NCBI GenBank assembly: GCA_011947345.1
Contig: JAAVTG010000275.1
Coordinates: forward strand, 310,001-374,000
DNA: 64,000 nt
Direction of reading: 5' to 3'
DNA from: Phytophthora quininea
Lineage: Eukaryota; Oomycota; Peronosporomycetes; Peronosporales; Peronosporaceae
Position numbers and translations under genes: made by a program. Below the pieces are notes generated by a model that was not told the origin of the DNA, made no database searches, and worked only from the letters and a program-made list of their open reading frames with translations. Within the stretch, counting starts at the first letter, position 1, and every line of letters starts with the position of its first letter. This document shows positions 55,027-63,585 of the stretch, piece after piece.

Positions 55027-55384
55027 TTGGAACTTGCTCTTGAGGGTATTGAAGATGAGAGAAGACTGAGGGCATGGCGGGGTGGATTTTGCGGGCGTTA
55101 TGTTGCAGCGGCGCTGTCCTCACGATAGTGAGACTCTGTTTTCGTCAGATGGTGATCACGTGGACGCTGTGGACGCTGTGATCGTACGCTTGCATTTGAC
55201 ACGACGTACCAGAGATTACAAGCTGAATTTGATGTGAACAGGCCCCTGCTCAGCAACTGCAACAGTGGCGAATGGAGGACATCAAAGTGGCAAGCCATCG
55301 GTGCGGAACAGGGTCCAAAGCCCAGGGTGGCCCACTAGAGTGGATATCAAACTGGACGGAGGACGAAACCTTCGTCTAACTCAT

Positions 55385-55600
55385 GGCTTCGTCCACGACA
55401 AGCCACACCTCTGGAATTGGCGTTTCGATGTCGATCTCCCCAAGAAAACCTTTCGCATTTTAAATATGTTAACTTAGACGCGGTGTTGACTCCACTCTAA
55501 GTGTTCAAAAGCATTAAAAATTATGATTCATGTCAACTTTTACGAGACAAGGATCGCGGCTGGCGAAATGCGTCCACTGGACCACTGCTTGCAATAGCAG
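55385..55600 (+). pseudogene. Old relic of deaminase end plus taspase leader
   Basis: Around 55393-55440 the sequence resembles the deaminase ending (ACAAGCCACACCTCTGGAA against ACAAGCCGCAGCTCTGGAA). About 55475-55590 then resembles the taspase 5' leader (CGGTGTTGACTCCACT against CGGTGTTGACTTCAGT, and ACGAGACAAGGATCG against GCGAGACAAGGGTCG). It is strongly diverged, so it represents an earlier duplication of the same junction. Confidence 0.5.
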
Positions 55601-55663
55601 CCATAGCGCCAGCCACACTGGGCCCACGACAAGTTCGTCCACACACCAAACTGGACGCCAACC

Positions 55664-56095
55664 CTATTGGACGCCTAGTAGTTCTCGCCACCGCAGAACA
55701 TGTCCACGTCGACTTCGCTTCCTCCTCGATGGCCTCGTCCTCCTCAAAGGCTGCACAAACGAGCGCTTTGCAGTGCGTGCAAGACGGTCGATTACTCTGA
55801 CACCGTGAGCGAAAACTACTGTGGTAGTACCACTGGTACCACGTTGGCGACCCGTTCGAACAGCTAAAGTTTCCGCAATCGAGTCGCTCGCTAAAAATTC
55901 ACATTCTCCGAGAGAGCAGAACCCCATTACAGCAATCCGGTTGTCATTTAAATCCCTGAGAACCAATTGCCGGTGACGCGATCGCATGATTCTAGGACAA
56001 CTCTCGCCTTCTTCAGCATCTCGAACAGCTCTTCAAGTAAAGCGGAGGAGGAATCGACGCGCAAGCCACCGGTATCTGCGTTCTTCTGCCATATC
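55664..56095 (-). pseudogene. Decayed unknown ORF
   Basis: Two minus-strand pieces in different frames look coding: about 56095..55970 (SSALLEELFEMLKKARVVLE) and 55960..55664 (DLNDNRIAVMGFCSLGECEF). They may be a fragment of a retroelement or of a lost gene. No family assigned. Confidence 0.25.
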
Positions 56096-56329
56096 CTGTA
56101 TCCACTAGATGACGGGACGGCTGACCAGCAGCAGCAACCATCGAGTGATCACTTGTTGCACCTGAGCCTCAGGCTAAGGCGGGCCAGGAAAAACGAAACA
56201 AATGCCTCAAAATCCGATTGCAGAGACCGCGCCTGCTTATCTTTCGCCACACTGACCCCCACGTAACGTCATTCTTCATTCCTCGGCGTCGCCATCAGAT
56301 CGTCCATTCCATTTCCAATTCAACCGAAG

Positions 56330-56764
56330 ATGCACCACTTCAATCTCATCTGGATGTGGTTTCTGCTGCTGAGCTCTGCATCCATCGCAGCAATGGGAGA
56401 TGCTGTCGAGTGCTCTCCGGTTGTGAGCGACCACGTCCAAACCATCCTCGACAACGGAACCTTCTTTAGCACCTGCGCCTTCCAAGAAACAGGAGCGCGC
56501 ACCAGCGTCCACTCGCTCTTCGACGTGCTCAACTTCAGCGAAAGAGACTTCCTGGTCTTCTGTCGGTCCTCGAGCTGCGTCCGACCCGTCCAGCGCCTGC
56601 TGCAGGCCATCCCAACCGACTGCCTCATCCAGTACCATGGCTCGGCCCACAACTTGTCGGAAGAAGCGGCGACGCTGTATCGACAGTGTGCGGACGTCGT
56701 AGGAGAAGCAGACTTGGCCGACGAAGAGAACCTCTACCGATACTTCTTGGACAGCCAGCCTTGA
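56330..56764 (+). CDS. Elicitin-like secreted protein, copy B
   Basis: 144 residues, identical to copy A except Val for Ala at position 31. Signal peptide at 1-25 and six cysteines in elicitin order. Its 5' flank contains CATTCTTCATTCC about 50-60 bases before the ATG, which resembles the initiator of this group. Both copies keep intact frames, so both may be expressed, which would double dosage. Convergent with taspase copy B. Confidence 0.85.
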   Translation: MHHFNLIWMWFLLLSSASIAAMGDAVECSPVVSDHVQTILDNGTFFSTCAFQETGARTSVHSLFDVLNFSERDFLVFCRSSSCVRPVQRLLQAIPTDCLIQYHGSAHNLSEEAATLYRQCADVVGEADLADEENLYRYFLDSQP

Positions 56765-56810
56765 CGTAGCATTCAGTAGCCGTAATATACTAACCCTTGC
56801 TTGGCCCTTC

Positions 56811-58001
56811 TCAATTGATGTTGAGTAGCGAGACGTGGATCACAAGCTCTTGCGCTCCGTCAGAACTCGTCGACTGTCGACTAGCAGGACGACGCAGCAA
56901 CTGAACTTGAGCGGTCGATGCCTCGCCAGGACTGCACTGCAGGAAGCCTACGCCCATACAGGGAGTTGTGAACGCTACACCAAGCTGAACCGGTCGACTG
57001 GAAGACTCGTTGGGAGGTGCTGAGACCAGAGCCAAGACGCCTCCTTCGATCCCAACTCCGCCATTGTCTCCACTCGCCTCCTCGAACGCTTTCCGCAGAG
57101 CCCGCTCCAGATCCACAGACTTGGCCAATGTCCGACCCAACGTCCCCACAAAGTTGCTGCGGATCAAGTGCTCTCCTCTCCCCGTGCACGCCACGGCAAA
57201 CCCATTCCTCCTCTTCACCATTCCTTGCCCTCGTTGGCGCTTGCGACCGATTGAGTTCGTCGCCACGGCATTCGCGGCGTCGCAGCCCAGTCGAGGACAC
57301 CCAGCCAAACCCATTCGACCCGGAACTTTGTACGCCACGCCGCCACTCGACAGCGCCGCCGCCACGTTGCCCATCGGGTCCACACAAACAGCGCCGACCG
57401 TGTCCAGCCTCTCCTCGTCCTCCGTCTCCACCGTCTTCGTTGCCGTCGTTCGCTCCCCACCCTGAAAGCGCCGATGCCACTTCTCCCACTGCTGAGTTGC
57501 CTGCTCCGTCACTTGATACGTCTCCAGCTCTGCGTCCGTCGCCGTCTCCAGACCGAACTCCCTCGCCAAAGCCCGAGCTTGCTCTCCGACCACCACCAAC
57601 GGAGGCTGTCGACCGAATCGGAAGGCGTCCACTGGGTCGCCTCTCTCGACGGTCTCTGCCTGCTGCAGCAGCTTCAACGCCAATGCACTCGGCTCACACA
57701 CGCCTCGAACTGCAGCACAACTGCCGACTAGTCGGGATCGACCACACACCACACTCGACTCGCACTCGACGCGACGTTGCTCCGTCAGATTCGACCCCAG
57801 ACCAGCGTTCGTGAGGACACTCCTCTCGAACGAGTGCAGTAGGATCGTGGCCACTTGTGCGGCGGTGGGGGCAGTTCCATCTCCACTGATAGCCTCACGA
57901 CCTCTCTGGAGAGCCGACCGAAGTAGCGACAGGTAGGCTGTCTCGTTGGTGGCGCCGTAGCGGCCCGCGCCGGAGTGGACAGCTAGCAGCCATTCGCTCA
58001 T
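56811..58001 (-). CDS. Taspase-1-like threonine aspartase, copy B
   Basis: 396 residues, protein identical to copy A within the coding region; the leader differs by one base. The catalytic threonine is T201. It lies just downstream of, and on the same strand as, the complete cytosine deaminase, 140 bases from that gene's stop, the arrangement from which copies A and C appear to derive. Same expected role: autoprocessed threonine protease acting on protein substrates. Confidence 0.85.
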   Translation of the reverse strand: MSEWLLAVHSGAGRYGATNETAYLSLLRSALQRGREAISGDGTAPTAAQVATILLHSFERSVLTNAGLGSNLTEQRRVECESSVVCGRSRLVGSCAAVRGVCEPSALALKLLQQAETVERGDPVDAFRFGRQPPLVVVGEQARALAREFGLETATDAELETYQVTEQATQQWEKWHRRFQGGERTTATKTVETEDEERLDTVGAVCVDPMGNVAAALSSGGVAYKVPGRMGLAGCPRLGCDAANAVATNSIGRKRQRGQGMVKRRNGFAVACTGRGEHLIRSNFVGTLGRTLAKSVDLERALRKAFEEASGDNGGVGIEGGVLALVSAPPNESSSRPVQLGVAFTTPCMGVGFLQCSPGEASTAQVQLLRRPASRQSTSSDGAQELVIHVSLLNIN

Positions 58002-58141
58002 GCTGGATGGCGACCCTTGTCTCGCACAAGTTGACCTGTCTGACAAATTCTGACGCTTTGGAGTACTTATCACTGAAGTCAACACCGTGTTGAAGTTGAC
58101 GCATTTTGAAATTCGTCGAGAAGTTTATTGGAGACGGACAC

Positions 58142-58579
58142 TTAGACGCCGATGTCCTCGTTCCAGAGCTGCGGCTTGTCCTGGATAAAGTCCTCCATCA
58201 GCTTGATGCAGCTCTCGTCCTGCAGCAGCTTGACGTCCACTCCACGCGAGCGCACATACTCTTCCGGACCTTGGAACGTCTTGTTCTCGCCCACGATGAC
58301 CGTCGGGATCTTGTAGAGCAGCACGGCGCCGCTGCACATATCGCAGGGCGACAGCGTCGAGTAGAGCGTGGCTCGGGAGTAGTCGGCGGCCGTGAGGCGT
58401 CCTGCGTTCTCCAGACAGTCCATCTCGGCGTGCAGCACGGGGCTTCCCTTCTGCACGCGACGGTTGTGTCCTCGTCCGACGATTTTGCCGTCGATGACCA
58501 GCACGGAGCCGATGGGGATACCTCCCTCTTGCAGGCCCTGCTTGGCTTCGTCGATGGCTGCTTGGAGGAACGGGTCCAT
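58142..58579 (-). CDS. Cytosine deaminase (FCY1-type)
   Basis: Zinc-dependent deaminase of the pyrimidine-salvage type converting cytosine to uracil. 145 residues from ATG 58579 (MDPFLQAAIDEAKQGL), close to yeast Fcy1 in length. Motifs: GGIPIGSVLVIDGKIVGRGH, the zinc-ligand histidine and catalytic glutamate in LHAEMDCLENAGRL, the zinc cysteines in TLSPCDMCSGAVLLYKIP, and VVGEN-like VIVGENKTFQG. The end PQLWNEDIGV matches the Fcy1 ending in style. The frame stays open upstream to an ATG at 58777, which would add a 66-residue basic N-terminus that could be a targeting sequence. It is the only complete copy; others keep just the 3' end. Confidence 0.9.
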   Translation of the reverse strand: MDPFLQAAIDEAKQGLQEGGIPIGSVLVIDGKIVGRGHNRRVQKGSPVLHAEMDCLENAGRLTAADYSRATLYSTLSPCDMCSGAVLLYKIPTVIVGENKTFQGPEEYVRSRGVDVKLLQDESCIKLMEDFIQDKPQLWNEDIGV

Positions 58580-58878
58580 GGTGGAGCTCTTGCGCTTGGT
58601 CGGGTGTCTTGCGAAGTGGTGGGAACGGCGGCGAAGACCTGGTGATGAGGTGACGTTGCAAGTGATGGGCGAAAAGCAGTCGGATGGCGCTTCATTGCCG
58701 CCCAGCGAGCCTCGGTGTGCAAGTTCTTCTGCTACTGGTAGCAGCTCCTGCCTACGCTGCTTGGATTCGTCGTCCATGCCCTCCCGGCTCAAGGGATCAG
58801 CGATCGCCAAGCAATCTTATCTCAGTGAGATCGATGTGGTTCTGGTTGAAGCTTGACACCTGTTACCTTGACGTCATC

Positions 58879-58895
58879 GCTCATTCCCCAATCTT
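58879..58895 (+). promoter_or_regulatory. Oomycete initiator of the acyl-CoA synthetase gene
   Basis: GCTCATTCCCCAATCTT is an almost perfect match to GCTCATTYYNCAWTTT and lies 31-47 bases before the ATG at 58926. Confidence 0.65.
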
Positions 58896-58925
58896 CCACG
58901 GACCCAGCACATTGAACAGCTAACG

Positions 58926-60593
58926 ATGACCGCGATGGAGCTTGTTGCGCCACATCTTTTGAGAGATTGCTCGGCCACCAGAGCGCGACGGCGTTGGTCG
59001 CTTCGGGTGACGAGACCAACAGGGACGAGCACTTGGAGTGGACGTACGCGAGTTTGCTGCGTCGTGCATTGGCGTTGCGTGACGAACTACTGCAGAGACT
59101 GCCCAAGGATGGCGCTGCAACGGAGCAGCCTCGCGTTGCACTGCTCGGAGCTCGCGGTGCGTCGTATCTGGTGATCCAATGGGCCATTTGGCTGGCTGGT
59201 GGCATCGCTGTACCGCTGCATCCGGCTCACCCTGCAGAGGAGATGGACTACATCTTGTCAGACTCGGGGTCGGCGTTACTGGTGGCGAGTGAATCGTTCA
59301 CGACGTCGAAGTTGAAGGAGTACATCGCTGGTTTGCCAACGAGGATGGAGATCACTGTTCTAGTACGTCCTGATGATATCAATGGCGGTGACGACAAGGA
59401 GTTGGCTCCTGAGCAGCACCAAGAGGTGAAGACATGGCTAGACACCCAAGACTACAGCCAGGCTGGCGCCTACATGGTCTACACGAGCGGCACTACTGGT
59501 CGTCCCAAAGGTGTCGTGACGACGCACTCGGCTTTGACGGCGCAGATCAGCGACATCGTCACGGACTGGGAGGTGACTAGCAGCGATCATTTGGTGCACT
59601 TCTTGCCATTGCACCATGTGCACGGCATCCTCAATAACTTGCTGTGCGTCATGTATGCTGGCGGATCGGTGGAGTTCTTACCCTCGGCGAAGATTTCGTT
59701 GATTTGGTACAAGCTCGGCCAAGCTGCCAGCACCAAGAGACCCGTGTCGATGTTCATGGCGGTGCCGACCGTGTACATGAAGCTGCTGGAGGCAATGGAG
59801 CAACAATCTCAAGACGACCCGAAGGTCAAAATGCTTTGGCTGGAGCGCGTGGTCTTCGTGTGGCGATTAGTGGGTCGATGGCGTGTCCTGTGTCGATCTT
59901 GAACCGCTGGGAGAGCTTGACGGGTCTGCGTCTACTGGAGAGATACGGCATGACAGAGTTGGGGATGGTCCTAACCAACCCGCTGCATGGAGACCGTCAC
60001 TTGGGCTACGTCGGCAACACCTTCCCAGTGTTTCGGTGCGTGTGGTGGACCCGGAAACGGAGCGTGAGCTGCCACTTGAAGAGGAACTGGAAGGCGAACT
60101 GCGTGTCAAAGGCCCGTCGGTTTTCCGTGAGTACTGGAAGAAACCGGAGGCCACGGCCAAGGAATTCGACGCAGACGGTTGGTTCAAGACGGGCGACATC
60201 GTCCAGTACAGCAGGGAGCGCCAGAGCTTCCGCATCCGTGGACGAGCCAGCGCCGATATCCTCAAGACGGCCGGCTACAAAGTCTTCGCGTTGGATGTCG
60301 AGCGCGTGCTGCTGACTCACCCTCAAGTGCTCGAGTGCGCCGTCTTCGGCTTGCCTGACGAGACTTGGGGCCAGATCGTGGCGGCTGTGATTCGCACGGA
60401 CGTCGCTGCGTCCTCGGATGGGAAAGTAATTCCAGAAGCGTTCACCCCGCCGCTAGTCGACTTCACCAAAGAACACCTCGCGAGCTACCGAGTGCCACGT
60501 AAATATTTCTTCGTGGATGAAATCCCCAAGAACGCCATGGGGAAGGTCAACAAGAAGGCGCTGGCCACGATGTACACGGAGGTAAAGCCGTAA
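58926..60593 (+). CDS. Acyl-CoA synthetase, ACSF3/malonyl-CoA-synthetase type (three homopolymer breaks)
   Basis: AMP-forming ligase that activates a carboxylic acid to its CoA ester via an acyl-adenylate. Start ATG 58926 (MTAMELVAPHL). The frame changes at T run 58957-58960, T run 59835-59837 and C run 60024-60026; one base in each yields a continuous 556-residue protein. Landmarks in order: MVYTSGTTGRPKGVV (ATP-binding loop), LLERYGMTELGM, GPSVFREYWKKPEATAKEF, DGWFKTGD, RGRASADILKTAGYKV, WGQIVAAVI, and PKNAMGKVNKKAL (catalytic lysine). The ERYGMTE-GM and GPSVFREYW blocks match ACSF3 rather than long-chain synthetases. A malonate or methylmalonate substrate is therefore likely but not proven. 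No clear mitochondrial presequence. Confidence 0.85.
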
Positions 60594-60704
60594 GTCTTTT
60601 GTTATCGATAGCGTTTTGGGAGACAAAAGAATTCTGTGAGTGGGCCGCCAGACACCAATAACGTCAAATTTACGTCAAAAGAATGTTGACACAGGAGTCT
60701 CGCT

Positions 60705-60765
60705 TTTCAGATGCCAATGTCTTCGTTCCAGAGCTGTGGCTTGTCATGAATAAACTCCAATGAGT
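60705..60765 (-). pseudogene. Diverged relic of the deaminase 3' end
   Basis: GTTCCAGAGCTGTGGCTTGTC at about 60723 resembles the deaminase end (GTTCCAGAGCTGCGGCTTGTC at 58160), with the surrounding 50 bases also similar but mutated. Another trace of repeated duplication of this junction. Confidence 0.5.
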
Positions 60766-60859
60766 TTGAAAGCATAACAAAATGTTAGAAATGTGATTCA
60801 CGCCATAGGACACAGGTGCTTAGTTACTGACAACTGGAGAGCGAATATGGAGCGATCGA

Positions 60860-60962
60860 TTCATTGATCACTAGGATGTGAACGATAATACAGTGGTTGT
60901 GTCTGCGCTCTTCTGGAACCAAACCTGTTGGCGATTGCGAGGGTCTGTCACCCGATTGTGGA
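60860..60962 (+). repeat. Diverged repeat, copy 1
   Basis: Shares GTTGTGTCTG, GCTCTTCTGG and GCGAGGGTC blocks in the same order with 63480..63585. Lies just past the 3' end of the elicitin pseudogene at 61057. Confidence 0.5.
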
Positions 60963-61056
60963 GGTATGTCGTGGCGAAGCCCTCTCTTTCGTGCTGAGAG
61001 ATTGTCAGGGATCTACAGAGTTGTTTCTCTCAAAGCAAAATAATATTGTGGCCGGA

Positions 61057-61455
61057 TTAATTATCGGTAGAGGTTCTCTTCGTCTGCCAAAGTCTGCTGC
61101 TCCAACGGTGCCGGCGCACTTGTGGTATAACTCTTTCACCTCCTGTGATAAATTGTTCTGAGCCAAGGAACGACGCGAAGCATTCGCTCGGGATCGTCTC
61201 GACTATCTCTTGCAACGGCTTGACACAGTCTGCAGACCTACAGAAGAGCAGAGAGTTTCGTTCGCTCGCCTTGAGTAGGTCCACGTGGAGGTCGATCTCG
61301 GAGGCGCAGGAACTGATCAGCTTTTCATTGTCGAGTGAGGTTTCAACGGTCTTGCTGACGGCTACGGGGCACATGGGACTTGCACCTGCACTTGCAATGG
61401 TGACGGTGACGCTAAGCAGCACTATCAACGTCGTGAAAGCGAGTAAGCCGCACAT
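61057..61455 (-). pseudogene. Elicitin-like gene with frame break near the 3' end
   Basis: Start ATG 61455 with a signal peptide (LLAFTTLIVLLSVTVTIASA). Five of the six elicitin cysteines are in frame (including CRSADC). The last part switches frame near 61155, so the final cysteine is lost in the current frame and a run of basic residues replaces the normal end; the neighbouring frame still shows the family-typical helix with its cysteine. The break is not in a homopolymer. The loop between cysteines 2 and 3 is also shorter than in copies A and B. Probably a pseudogene, or a young loss. Confidence 0.6.
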
Positions 61456-61786
61456 CGGTTGAAGAGGAAGGGAACGGAAAGCGTTGACGCTATCGCCGGA
61501 AAAGAAAGAGTGAGCGACGTTGGAGGCGATGATTTTGGCCCTAGGACTTTGCACGGCAACCTGGTTGTGCCACATGGGCGTTATCTACGTCAGCAGGCAT
61601 CAACGTTCGTGGTACGTGCATGGATTTCGACGGCGAAGCCAATCTTTGCGACTCGGTTTTGGGGTGCAATTCCAGAGAGGAATAAACACGGAGAGCAGCA
61701 GCAAGCAAATGTCAGGGCACGACCGAGTAGCGATCCGTAACCAAGGTATAAAGCTATTGCGGAGAGATCTTGCATTACACTGATGA

Positions 61787-61839
61787 ATGACTTTATCCAG
61801 GACAAGCCGCAGCTCTGGAACGAGGACATCGGCGTCTAA
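61787..61839 (+). pseudogene. Cytosine deaminase 3' fragment, copy C
   Basis: The final 16 or so codons of the deaminase with stop, fused to unrelated upstream sequence. Marks the left breakpoint of copy C. Confidence 0.75.
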
Positions 61840-61979
61840 GTGTCCGTCTCCAATAAACTGCTCGACGAATTTCAAAATGCGTCAACTTCAACACGGTGTT
61901 GACTTCAGTGATAAGTACTCCAAAGCGTCAGAATTTGTCAGACAGGTCAACTTGTGCGAGACAAGGGTCGCCATCCAGC

Positions 61980-63170
61980 ATGAGCGAATGGCTGCTAGCT
62001 GTCCACTCCGGCGCGGGCCGCTACGGCGCCACCAACGAGACAGCCTACCTGTCGCTACTTCGGTCGGCTCTCCAGAGAGGTCGTGAGGCTATCAGTGGAG
62101 ATGGAACTGCCCCCACCGCCGCACAAGTGGCCACGATCCTACTGCACTCGTTCGAGAGGAGTGTCCTCACGAACGCTGGTCTGGGGTCGAATCTGACGGA
62201 GCAACGTCGCGTCGAGTGCGAGTCGAGTGTGGTGTGTGGTCGATCCCGACTAGTCGGCAGTTGTGCTGCAGTTCGAGGCGTGTGTGAGCCGAGTGCATTG
62301 GCGTTGAAGCTGCTGCAGCAGGCAGAGACCGTCGAGAGAGGCGACCCAGTGGACGCCTTCCGATTCGGTCGACAGCCTCCGTTGGTGGTGGTCGGAGAGC
62401 AAGCTCGGGCTTTGGCGAGGGAGTTCGGTCTGGAGACGGCGACGGACGCAGAGCTGGAGACGTATCAAGTGACGGAGCAGGCAACTCAGCAGTGGGAGAA
62501 GTGGCATCGGCGCTTTCAGGGTGGGGAGCGAACGACGGCAACGAAGACGGTGGAGACGGAGGACGAGGAGAGGCTGGACACGGTCGGCGCTGTTTGTATG
62601 GACCCGATGGGTAACGTGGCGGCGGCGCTGTCGAGTGGCGGCGTGGCGTACAAAGTTCCGGGTCGAATGGGTTTGGCTGGGTGTCCTCGACTGGGCTGCG
62701 ACGCCGCGAATGCCGTGGCGACGAACTCAATCGGTCGCAAGCGCCAACGAGGGCAAGGAATGGTGAAGAGGAGGAATGGGTTTGCCGTGGCGTGCACGGG
62801 GAGAGGAGAGCACTTGATCCGCAGCAACTTTGTGGGGACGTTGGGTCGGACATTGGCCAAGTCTGTGGATCTGGAGCGGGCTCTGCGGAAAGCGTTCGAG
62901 GAGGCGAGTGGAGACAATGGCGGAGTTGGGATCGAAGGAGGCGTCTTGGCTCTGGTCTCAGCACCTCCCAACGAGTCTTCCAGTCGACCGGTTCAGCTTG
63001 GTGTAGCGTTCACAACTCCCTGTATGGGCGTAGGCTTCCTGCAGTGCAGTCCTGGCGAGGCATCGACCGCTCAAGTTCAGTTGCTGCGTCGTCCTGCTAG
63101 TCGACAGTCGACGAGTTCTGACGGAGCGCAAGAGCTTGTGATCCACGTCTCGCTACTCAACATCAATTGA
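61980..63170 (+). CDS. Taspase-1-like threonine aspartase, copy C
   Basis: 396 residues, intact. It differs from copies A and B at one residue, Met for Val at position 207, six residues after the catalytic Thr201 (AVCMDPMGN), plus a nearby synonymous change (GGT for GGC). The start at 61980 and all family motifs are retained. The 5' flank is the same short leader as in copy A with unrelated sequence beyond it, so whether it keeps a promoter is uncertain. Confidence 0.8.
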   Translation: MSEWLLAVHSGAGRYGATNETAYLSLLRSALQRGREAISGDGTAPTAAQVATILLHSFERSVLTNAGLGSNLTEQRRVECESSVVCGRSRLVGSCAAVRGVCEPSALALKLLQQAETVERGDPVDAFRFGRQPPLVVVGEQARALAREFGLETATDAELETYQVTEQATQQWEKWHRRFQGGERTTATKTVETEDEERLDTVGAVCMDPMGNVAAALSSGGVAYKVPGRMGLAGCPRLGCDAANAVATNSIGRKRQRGQGMVKRRNGFAVACTGRGEHLIRSNFVGTLGRTLAKSVDLERALRKAFEEASGDNGGVGIEGGVLALVSAPPNESSSRPVQLGVAFTTPCMGVGFLQCSPGEASTAQVQLLRRPASRQSTSSDGAQELVIHVSLLNIN

Positions 63171-63216
63171 GAAGGGCCAAGCAAGGGTTAGTATATTACG
63201 GCTACTGAATGCTACG

Positions 63217-63433
63217 TCAAGGCTGGCTGTCCAAGAAGTATCGGTAGAGGTTCTCTTCGTCGGCCAAGTCTGCTTCTCCTACGACGTCCGCACACTGTCG
63301 ATACAGCGTCGCCGCTTCTTCCGACAAGTTGTGGGCCGAGCCATGGTACTGGATGAGGCAGTCGGTTGGGATGGCCTGCAGCAGGCGCTGGACGGGTCGG
63401 ACGCAGCTCGAGGACCGACAGAAGACCAGGAAG
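63217..63433 (-). pseudogene. Elicitin-like gene, 5'-truncated (copy C)
   Basis: Only the last 72 codons or so of the elicitin-like protein remain, from just before CRSSSC to the stop. Upstream of 63433 the sequence is unrelated; the frame is open to an ATG at 63450 that would give a 77-residue product without signal peptide and without the first two cysteines. Non-functional as an elicitin. Confidence 0.75.
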
Positions 63434-63479
63434 CCGATGGCATCTCTCATTTGTCAACTTGTTGCGAGCGAGTGGATAT

Positions 63480-63585
63480 TATTGATCATCATGGATGCGA
63501 GCGATAAAACAATGGTTGTGTCTGTGCTCTTCTGGGTCCGTAATGATTTTTGCGAGGGTCCGCCACTCTGTTGTGGCGCTCGCGG
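63480..63585 (+). repeat. Diverged repeat, copy 2
   Basis: Partner of 60860..60962. It abuts the truncated end of copy C, which suggests that the same repeat lies at both ends of a rearranged segment. Confidence 0.5.

Larger units (their letters stand above)
56132..58222 (-). repeat. Duplicated block, copy B (right arm of inverted repeat)
   Basis: Reverse-complement partner of 52065..54156. On this side the homology ends inside the complete deaminase gene, and the deaminase continues into unique sequence. The spacer between the arms is about 2 kb. Confidence 0.85.
61787..63433 (+). repeat. Duplicated block, copy C (truncated, direct to A)
   Basis: Near-identical to copy A from the deaminase end (DFIQDKPQLWNEDI) to the middle of the elicitin gene. 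The left edge is about 20 residues further into the deaminase than in copy A, and the right edge at about 63433 is inside the elicitin coding sequence. Confidence 0.85.
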
